This document shows positions 1 through 4,862 of a stretch of DNA of 6,810 nt, piece by piece. The DNA is from Zhenhengia stercoravium (lineage in GTDB: Bacteria > Bacillota > Clostridia > Lachnospirales > Cellulosilyticaceae). Within the stretch, counting starts at the first letter, position 1. Each line of letters begins with the position of its first letter. The stretch spans positions 1-6,810 of the forward strand of contig JAHLFD010000071.1 in NCBI GenBank assembly GCA_018883975.1, read 5' to 3'. Under the pieces are notes generated by a model. That model worked only from the letters and a program-made list of their open reading frames with translations, was not told the DNA's origin and made no database searches. The position numbers were made by a program, and so were the translations under genes.

Positions 1-2
1 TC

Positions 3-74
3 GTAAGCTAATGAGATAACGCTTCAAACTCGCTTCGCTCAAACAGTGAAGCTAAGAGCATCTCTTTAGCTTAC
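3..74. repeat. Long foldback (imperfect inverted repeat)
   Basis: Positions 3-17 and 60-74 are inverted copies of each other matching at 14 of 15 bases; the mismatch is at position 12. Inside them, GCTTCA (21-26) pairs with TGAAGC (47-52) around a 20-base loop that contains CGCTTCGC. The two stems are separated by an asymmetric internal loop (18-20 against 53-59). No T-run follows the outer stem on either strand, so it is not a standard intrinsic terminator. It could be a dispersed intergenic repeat, a small non-autonomous mobile element remnant, or the folded 3' end of an upstream transcript. The inverted repeat is plainly visible; its role is unknown. Confidence 0.6.
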
Positions 75-138
75 TCCTGAAATTCTAATCAAAGATTCCA
101 GAGGTATATTCTGCCCACAGTATCTGCAACCACCCAGG

Positions 139-273
139 ACCCTATAGAAAGAGAAGGACGAAAGTTCTAACTAAAAACTACGAAGGTGTATTACAGAGCT
201 ACGCCTTGCCTCACACATGGACCTATACGGAAAAGACAAAAAAGAGTGGATAGGAAGAAAGAGGCTATAGGGT
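139..273 (+). repeat. Paired arms ACCCTATAG / CTATAGGGT
   Basis: Bases 139-147 are the exact reverse complement of 265-273, nine of nine. They could close a domain of about 135 bases that contains another hairpin at 183-207: an eight-pair stem with one G-T pair and a nine-base loop. A nine-base match alone is expected roughly once by chance in about a thousand bases of such a leader, so this is only a candidate helix. Confidence 0.3.
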
Positions 274-318
274 TAAACTCACACTTTAGGGGGAGGCGGA
301 CCTTCTAGGGTGTGTTAA
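273..318 (+). other. Composite stem-loop in the leader
   Basis: TTAA (273-276) pairs with TTAA (315-318), CACAC (280-284) with GTGTG (310-314), and GGGAGG (291-296) with CCTTCT (301-306) including two G-T pairs, capped by a CGGA tetraloop (297-300). A three-base bulge (277-279) and an internal loop (285-290 against 307-309) interrupt it. This is the best-formed multi-part stem in the leader and is on the right strand to fold in the operon mRNA. There is no T-run after it, so it is not a terminator. Its function is unknown and I do not recognise a known riboswitch class. Confidence 0.35.
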
Positions 319-329
319 AACAAAGGAAG

Positions 330-356
330 TAAAGGTTAAGATTAAAGGTCAAAGAT
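330..356 (+). repeat. Imperfect tandem repeat with TAAAGGT
   Basis: Two adjacent units, 330-342 and 343-356, each begin with TAAAGGT and end with AAGAT or AAAGAT; they differ by one extra base and one substitution. TAAAGGT recurs at 434-440 (as TAAAGGTCA, identical to 343-351) and at 475-481, giving four copies before malF. The copies lie on the mRNA-sense strand. They may be a composition effect in a purine-rich stretch or repeated binding sites; nothing here decides which. Confidence 0.4.
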
Positions 357-395
357 TACCTAAAGTGTTACATAAAGTGCACATAAAGGAAGGCG

Positions 396-450
396 TAAGC
401 TACTACTTGAAGGTAGCGCAGAATAAGGCGGGGTAAAGGTCAGTAGCTTA
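396..450 (+). promoter_or_regulatory. Two mutually exclusive stems near malF
   Basis: TAAGCTACT (396-404) can pair perfectly with AGTAGCTTA (442-450), nine pairs. The core of the same arm, GCTAC (399-403), can instead pair with GTAGC (413-417) in a local hairpin. Competing pairings of one arm are typical of attenuators and riboswitches, and this lies about 55 bases before the malF start. No terminator T-run or sequestered ribosome binding site is visible, so a switch is only a possibility. Confidence 0.25.
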
Positions 451-504
451 AAGCAAAGTATAAGGTGTTATAAGTAAAGGTTTATAAGGAAGAGGGGGAA
501 GAGT

Positions 505-1449
505 ATGGCAAGAGGAAAGGCGAGTAAGTCTGGGTTAACGTTTAGGAAGAGTCTTACGGGGTATAAATATTTAGCACCAGCGCTGATTTCTATTGGGATT
601 TTGACGTTGTTGCCTATTTTATATACCATTTATATTGCTTTTACAGATTATACAATCTATTCACAGGGTGAATATAATTTTGTTGGGTTTCAGAACTTTA
701 TAGATGCTATTAATGGACCTTTTAAAGATGTATTTTTCCCAGTGTTTGGATGGACTGTTGTATTTGCAGTTGTATCTACAGCAGGGTGTTTTTTAGTAGG
801 GCTTGTATTAGCTATTATATTAAGTAATAAAAATATAAAAGAGGCAGGGTTTTATAAGGGTATTCTTATATTACCATGGGCTCTTCCTGTTACAGTTGCT
901 ATTCTTTCTTGGCAAGGTTTGTTTAACTCAAACTATGGTGCCATCAATTCTATTTTAATGACGATGCATATTATTCAGGAGCCTATTCAATGGCTACTGG
1001 ATCCTTTCTGGGCTAGGGTAGGTATTTTAATTGCAAATATTTGGCTTGGATTCCCTTATATGATGAATGTATGCATGGGTGCTATTAGTGCTATTCCAGA
1101 TGATTATTTTGAAGCTGCTCAGGTAGATGGGGCAAATAAGTTCATGCAATTTATTAAGATTACTTTACCATCTATTGCGCAAACAGCTTATCCACTGCTT
1201 ATTTCTTCTTTTGCATTTAACTTTAATAATTTTGGTTCAGCTTATCTTATTACAAAGGGTGGTCCAGCAAGACTTGGTAGCCAGTTTGCAGGTCATACAG
1301 ACATATTAGCTTCTACAGTTTATAAGCTATCTACCACCTTTGGGCGCTATGATATGGCTGCTACTTTAAGTATTATTACATTCCTTGTTATCGGAACAAT
1401 TTCCTTTATTCAAATGAGAGCATCAGGTCAATTTAAGGAGGTGGATTAA
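505..1449 (+). CDS. malF: MalF-type maltodextrin ABC transporter permease
   Basis: One of two inner-membrane subunits of an ABC importer (binding-protein-dependent, carbohydrate type) that would carry maltose or maltodextrins across the cell membrane. The 314-residue protein shows about six hydrophobic segments, near residues 22-47, 77-107, 117-140, 168-195, 228-250 and 283-303. The cytoplasmic EAA loop that docks on the ATPase is at 203-222, starting EAAQVDGA and ending ITLP. The AGHTDIL stretch at 262-268 corresponds to AGYTDLL of Escherichia coli MalF, which supports the maltose subfamily. It is much shorter than E. coli MalF (514 residues) because the large external P2 loop is absent, as is usual in Bacillota. 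The ATG at 505 follows an AGGGGG ribosome binding site. The next gene starts one base after its stop. Transporter class is near certain; the exact sugar is inferred from subfamily and neighbours. Confidence 0.9.
   Translation: MARGKASKSGLTFRKSLTGYKYLAPALISIGILTLLPILYTIYIAFTDYTIYSQGEYNFVGFQNFIDAINGPFKDVFFPVFGWTVVFAVVSTAGCFLVGLVLAIILSNKNIKEAGFYKGILILPWALPVTVAILSWQGLFNSNYGAINSILMTMHIIQEPIQWLLDPFWARVGILIANIWLGFPYMMNVCMGAISAIPDDYFEAAQVDGANKFMQFIKITLPSIAQTAYPLLISSFAFNFNNFGSAYLITKGGPARLGSQFAGHTDILASTVYKLSTTFGRYDMAATLSIITFLVIGTISFIQMRASGQFKEVD
1435..1443 (+). promoter_or_regulatory. Ribosome binding site of malG
   Basis: AAGGAGGTG lies inside the last codons of malF, seven bases before the malG ATG. 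It is a near-perfect match to the anti-Shine-Dalgarno sequence and fixes the malG start at 1451. Confidence 0.8.
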
Positions 1450-1450
1450 G

Positions 1451-2344
1451 ATGAGTAAGCAAGCTGTACTTAAAGGTTCACAAGAAGATTTAAGTTTTCT
1501 TGATAAGGCATCAAATCTCACAAAGCAGGAACGTATAGGGGCATGGGTAGGACGTATTTTCATCTGGGTGGTTATTGCGATTACCATGTTCCCTGTTGTG
1601 GCAGTTGTATCTGCGTCTTTAGCAGATGGTGAAGTCTTTATTCAGAAGTCCGTTTTCCCGGAAAACTTCACCTTTAATAACTATGTGAGTGTCATCAAGG
1701 ATACAGATTTCTTAGAGTGGATGAAAAACTCCCTCATCGTATGTACCACAGTTGCTTGTATCCAGCTAGCGCTTGCTGTGCCAGCAGCCTATGCTTTTTC
1801 TAAGCTTAAATTTATAGGGCGTAGAAATGGGCTTATGAGCTTAATGCTCCTGCAAATTTTCCCAACAACTATGGCACTTCCAGCTATATTAGGCATTGTG
1901 TATCGCTTTGGCGGAATGGATAAATTATGGGTACTTATTCTCATTATTAGTGGTGGAAATGCTTATAATATATGGCTTCTAAAAGGGTTTATGGATGGGA
2001 TTCCTAAGGAACTTTCAGAGGCGGCTTTGGTAGATGGAGCTTCTACATGGCAGGTTTTCACACGTATTATCTTGCCACTTACAAGAAATATGCTTATTGT
2101 TATCTTCTTATTTTCTTTTATAGCGCCTTATAGTGAATTTATTTATTCAGCAGCGCTTATTAAAGATCCAAGTGCCTTGACATTGCCACTAGGAATGGAA
2201 CTGTTTATTAAAGATAAGTTTTCAACCAATTGGTCTTCTTATTCAGCAGCTGCTATTATGTCTTCTCTTCCTATTGTCATTATGTTTATGGCTTCACAAA
2301 AATATATTGCAAAAGGCCTGACTGCAGGTTCTGTTAAAGGATGA
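1451..2344 (+). CDS. malG: MalG-type maltodextrin ABC transporter permease
   Basis: The second membrane subunit of the importer, expected to pair with the MalF-type protein just before it. It has 297 residues, the usual length for MalG. Hydrophobic segments lie near 34-56, 93-115, 127-150, 158-178, 212-235 and 265-284. The EAA docking loop is at 190-209, starting EAALVDGAS and ending IILP. The C-terminus reads GLTAGSVKG, almost identical to the GLTAGGVKG end of E. coli MalG, which in that system reaches towards the ATPase dimer. Together with the TLPLGM and AAAIMSSLPI stretches, this is strong support for the maltose branch of the family. The start is one base after the malF stop and has its own strong ribosome binding site, so the two subunits should be made together in equal amounts. 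No defects seen. Confidence 0.92.
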   Translation: MSKQAVLKGSQEDLSFLDKASNLTKQERIGAWVGRIFIWVVIAITMFPVVAVVSASLADGEVFIQKSVFPENFTFNNYVSVIKDTDFLEWMKNSLIVCTTVACIQLALAVPAAYAFSKLKFIGRRNGLMSLMLLQIFPTTMALPAILGIVYRFGGMDKLWVLILIISGGNAYNIWLLKGFMDGIPKELSEAALVDGASTWQVFTRIILPLTRNMLIVIFLFSFIAPYSEFIYSAALIKDPSALTLPLGMELFIKDKFSTNWSSYSAAAIMSSLPIVIMFMASQKYIAKGLTAGSVKG

Positions 2345-2350
2345 TGAAAG

Positions 2351-3376
2351 GTGAACATTAAAGATATAGCAAAACTGGCCGGGGTAGGCGTTAGTACTGT
2401 ATCACGGGTACTTAACAATCATCCTGATGTAAAAAAAGAAACAAGAGATAAGGTACTAGAAATCATTAAAGATCATAATTATGTACCTAACAATAGTGCA
2501 AGGATTTTAAAAAGTAATAATATGAAGCATATTGGAGTACTTGTAAAAGGGGTATTCAACCCCTTTTTCTCCGAAATGCTTAAGATTATAGAGACGCATA
2601 TTAATCAGATAGGTTATACCATGATTTTGCATCATTACTATGACCAAAATGATTCATATAGCAGTGAAGGAGAGGTACTTGTCTCTTTTATTAAAGAAAA
2701 AAGATTGCAAGGTGTCATTTGCTTAGGAGGAAACTTTGAAGGGATTAAGGAAGAATCCTTTGAAGGATTAGACGTTCCTATTGTACTGACTTCTGTAGAT
2801 AGTAACATTGAAATAAGTTCTAACATATTTTCATGTGTGGGAATAGACAATGAAAAAGCTGCTTATGAAGCTACTAACTATCTTATCCAAAAAGGACATA
2901 AGCATATAGGTATGATATTAGGGGATGAGTTTGATGCAGGGGTTAGTAATAGGCGTGCCATAGGTTATATGAGGGCTCTAGAAGAGAATCATATTCCTGT
3001 TAATAAGACTTATATTACACTAGGTGGATATGACTTTGAACCAGCTTATGAGAGTGTTAAGAAGCTTTTAAGTGAGGAAAAGCATATTACAGCAATTTTT
3101 GCTATTTCAGATATTATGGCCATTGGAGCAGGTAAGGCAGTCATAGATTTAGGCTATAAAATAGGGGAGGATATATCTATTCTAGGCTTTGATGGATTGG
3201 ATATTGGTAAGTACTATAATCCAGCACTTACCACCATTAAGCAACCACAAAGGCAAATGGCCTATGACAGCATTAATATACTTGTCCAGCTTATTGAAAA
3301 GAAATGCGAGAATCAAAGGTGTGTACTAGAAACAAAGCTTGTGGAGCGTATGTCTGTATATAAACCAAAGGGGTGA
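2351..3376 (+). CDS. LacI-family transcriptional regulator (MalR-like)
   Basis: A 341-residue DNA-binding regulator of the LacI/GalR family. Residues 3-22 form the helix-turn-helix (IKDIAKLAG, then VSTVSRVLN), followed by the hinge helix region around 47-56 (NNSARILKS). The core from about residue 60 is a periplasmic-binding-protein-like sensor fold, with NPFFSEML at 70-77, a second lobe from about 160, and ILGFDGLDIG near 277-286. It ends with the family-typical LVERMS. The start is GTG; no in-frame ATG precedes the helix-turn-helix, and AAAGGA at 2336-2341 is a well-placed ribosome binding site. It begins six bases after the malG stop, so it is cotranscribed with the transporter. Its position between transporter and enzymes suggests local control of maltodextrin genes in response to sugar; effector and operator are unknown. 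A terminator-like hairpin lies within codons 65-73. Confidence 0.9.
   Translation: MNIKDIAKLAGVGVSTVSRVLNNHPDVKKETRDKVLEIIKDHNYVPNNSARILKSNNMKHIGVLVKGVFNPFFSEMLKIIETHINQIGYTMILHHYYDQNDSYSSEGEVLVSFIKEKRLQGVICLGGNFEGIKEESFEGLDVPIVLTSVDSNIEISSNIFSCVGIDNEKAAYEATNYLIQKGHKHIGMILGDEFDAGVSNRRAIGYMRALEENHIPVNKTYITLGGYDFEPAYESVKKLLSEEKHITAIFAISDIMAIGAGKAVIDLGYKIGEDISILGFDGLDIGKYYNPALTTIKQPQRQMAYDSINILVQLIEKKCENQRCVLETKLVERMSVYKPKG
2545..2570 (+). terminator. Terminator-like hairpin inside the regulator gene
   Basis: AAAAGGGGT (2545-2553) pairs perfectly with ACCCCTTTT (2559-2567), nine pairs around a five-base loop, and the T-run continues as TTTTTCT to 2570. This has the shape of an intrinsic terminator on the + strand but lies about 195 bases into the coding sequence. 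It encodes the conserved K-G-V-F-N-P-F-F stretch, so it could be a coincidence of codon use. If active, it would lower expression of the rest of the regulator gene and of malQ and the phosphorylase. Confidence 0.35.
3367..3376 (+). promoter_or_regulatory. Ribosome binding site deciding the malQ start
   Basis: AAAGGGGTGA overlaps the last codons and the stop of the regulator gene and ends four bases before the ATG at 3381. It favours that ATG over an in-frame TTG at 3339, which would lie inside the regulator gene. Confidence 0.75.
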
Positions 3377-3380
3377 GTGT

Positions 3381-4862
3381 ATGAAAAGGGGAAGCGGTAT
3401 TTTGATGCATATTTCATCTTTGCCGGGGAAATATGGGATAGGAACATTAGGAAAGTCAGCATATTTATTTGCTGACTTTTTAAAACAAAGTGGGCAGAAA
3501 TACTGGCAGATACTGCCGCTTGGGCATACAGGATATGGAGATTCTCCTTATCAATGCTTTTCTGCCTATGCAGGTAATCCTTATTTTATTGATTTAGATA
3601 TACTAAAAGATGAAGGGTTGCTAGAGGAAGAAGATTTAGTACCACTACAAGAAGCCAGTAGTGAAAGAGTTGACTTTGAGAAGCTTTTCCGTACTAAGTA
3701 TCCTGTATTGAGGAAGGCCTATGAAAAAGGAAAAGATAAGTTTAAAGATGAGATAGAAAAGTTTAGAAGTGAAAACAGGGCTTGGGTTGAGGACTATAGT
3801 CTATATATGGCGCTTAAAGAAGAGATGGATAATAAAAGCTGGATAGAATGGGATGAGCCGATTAAGCAGCGTTATCCAGAGGCTTTAAGGGCATATAGAA
3901 CAAATCTAAAAGAGAAGATTGATTTTTGGGTATTCATTCAGTATGAATTTTATAAGCAATGGCAAGAATTAAAGGAATATGTTAATGGGATAGGCATAAA
4001 GATTATAGGAGACCTACCTATTTATATTGCAGCAGACAGTAGTGATGCATGGGCTTATCCAGAGATTTTTCAGCTAGATGAGAAGAGAGTGCCCATAGTA
4101 GTAGCTGGATGCCCACCTGATGCTTTTACAGAGGATGGTCAGTTATGGGGTAATCCTATCTATGACTGGGATTATTTAGAGCGTACGGGATATAAGTGGT
4201 GGATTAAACGTATGGAAGCATCTCTTAAGCTTTATGATGTCATTCGTATTGACCATTTTAGAGGATTTGAATCTTACTGGGCGGTTCCTTATGGAGATGA
4301 TACAGCAAGATACGGTAAATGGATAAAGGGGCCAGGGATAAAACTCTTTAATGCCCTGAAGGCAGCTTTAGGAAACATGGATATTATTGCTGAAGATTTA
4401 GGATTTCTAACACAGGAGGTTCTAGATTTTAGAGAAGAGACAGGGTATCCTGGCATGAAGGTCTTACAGTTTGCATTTGATTCGGATGAGGAGAATGCTT
4501 ACTTGCCGCACAACTGTATTAAAAATTCCGTTATATATACAGGAACTCATGATAACAGTACGATTAAAGGCTGGTTTAAAGAGGTAGAAAAAGATGTAGG
4601 AGAACATGCTAGTAGTTATTTAAAGCTAGATCATGAAGAAGGCTATAACTGGGGATTTATTAGGGGTGCTTGGAGCAGTGTAAGCGACCTTGCGGTAACT
4701 CAGATGCAAGATATACTGGGGCTTGATGATACAGCTAGAATGAATAAACCAGGTATACTTGGGGGCAACTGGAAGTGGCGTATGAAGGAAGGTGTGCTCA
4801 CGGACGAACTGGCTCAGCATATATATAGTATGACGAAGCTTTATGGGAGGAACCTATCATGA
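3381..4862 (+). CDS. malQ: 4-alpha-glucanotransferase (amylomaltase, GH77)
   Basis: A cytoplasmic glycoside hydrolase family 77 enzyme that moves alpha-1,4-glucan pieces from one maltodextrin to another, releasing glucose and making longer chains for the phosphorylase. It has 493 residues, a normal length. Catalytic residues fit the family: the nucleophile Asp291 in RIDHFRGF, the acid/base Glu338 in AEDLGFLT, and Asp391 in GTHDNST, close to D293, E340 and D395 of the Thermus enzyme. Other family stretches are SPYQCFSAYAGNP (55-67), GDLPIYIAADSSD (210-222), and VAGCPPDAF with QLWGNP (241-259). The start at 3381 is chosen because MKRGSGILMHISSLP is the normal N-terminus and a strong ribosome binding site sits just before it. 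It is four bases after the regulator stop and overlaps the phosphorylase start by ATGA. A terminator-like hairpin lies at codons 24-33. Confidence 0.96.
   Translation: MKRGSGILMHISSLPGKYGIGTLGKSAYLFADFLKQSGQKYWQILPLGHTGYGDSPYQCFSAYAGNPYFIDLDILKDEGLLEEEDLVPLQEASSERVDFEKLFRTKYPVLRKAYEKGKDKFKDEIEKFRSENRAWVEDYSLYMALKEEMDNKSWIEWDEPIKQRYPEALRAYRTNLKEKIDFWVFIQYEFYKQWQELKEYVNGIGIKIIGDLPIYIAADSSDAWAYPEIFQLDEKRVPIVVAGCPPDAFTEDGQLWGNPIYDWDYLERTGYKWWIKRMEASLKLYDVIRIDHFRGFESYWAVPYGDDTARYGKWIKGPGIKLFNALKAALGNMDIIAEDLGFLTQEVLDFREETGYPGMKVLQFAFDSDEENAYLPHNCIKNSVIYTGTHDNSTIKGWFKEVEKDVGEHASSYLKLDHEEGYNWGFIRGAWSSVSDLAVTQMQDILGLDDTARMNKPGILGGNWKWRMKEGVLTDELAQHIYSMTKLYGRNLS
3451..3481 (+). terminator. Terminator-like hairpin inside early malQ
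   Basis: AAAGTCAGC (3452-3460) pairs perfectly with GCTGACTTT (3471-3479), extended by a G-T pair outside (3451/3480) and an A-T pair inside (3461/3470), leaving an eight-base loop. The T-run covers 3477-3481, mostly within the 3' arm. This resembles an intrinsic terminator only about 70 bases into malQ. The codons (K-S-A-Y-L-F-A-D-F) are in a variable part of the family, so the symmetry is not forced by strict protein conservation. Activity is unproven; a coincidence is possible. Confidence 0.35.

Larger units (their letters stand above)
75..504 (+). other. Gene-free leader upstream of malF
   Basis: About 430 bases with no supportable gene on either strand. The longest + strand readings are short and lack ribosome binding sites. 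The stretch holds several candidate RNA stems, described separately, and becomes strongly purine-rich towards malF: by hand count about 68% A+G between 301 and 504. I looked for a housekeeping promoter (TTGACA and TATAAT at about 17 bases) and found no convincing pair; TATAAG occurs at 460 and 470 without a good -35 partner. I also saw no clear LacI-type or CcpA operator. The malF ribosome binding site, an AGGGGG run at 493-498, closes the region. It may be the long 5' leader of the operon, or the spacer after an upstream binding-protein gene. Confidence 0.6.

Noticed and set aside
14..27. CcpA-site-like sequence around AACGCTTC
   Set aside because: About four mismatches to the TGWAANCGNTNWCA consensus, and it lies within the foldback arm, far from malF.
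175..270. Short + strand reading frame with an ATG at 217 (17 codons)
   Set aside because: No ribosome binding site before the ATG, no recognisable protein, and a length expected by chance.
460..475. Two TATAAG words as possible -10 boxes
   Set aside because: No acceptable -35 element 16-18 bases upstream of either, and A/T-rich words like this are common here.
1481..1502. Hairpin CAAGAAGA / TTTTCTTG early in malG
   Set aside because: A/T-rich weak stem with a G-T pair and no T-run beyond it, so no terminator case.
1652..1666. Palindrome GTTTTCC-C-GGAAAAC in malG
   Set aside because: Only one central base, no T-run, and inside coding sequence; no reason to call it an operator.
2754..2769. 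Palindrome AATCCTT-TG-AAGGATT in the regulator gene
   Set aside because: Loop too small for a good hairpin, no T-run, and it lies mid-gene; probably chance in A/T-rich coding sequence.
2638..2850. Open reading frame of 70 codons on the minus strand
   Set aside because: Entirely inside the well-supported regulator gene, with no family resemblance; an antisense shadow. The same holds for 4626-4820 on the minus strand and for 1127-1309 in another + frame.
3339..3380. Earlier in-frame TTG start for malQ
   Set aside because: It would add 14 residues not typical of the family, lies inside the regulator gene, and lacks a good ribosome binding site; the ATG at 3381 has a strong one.
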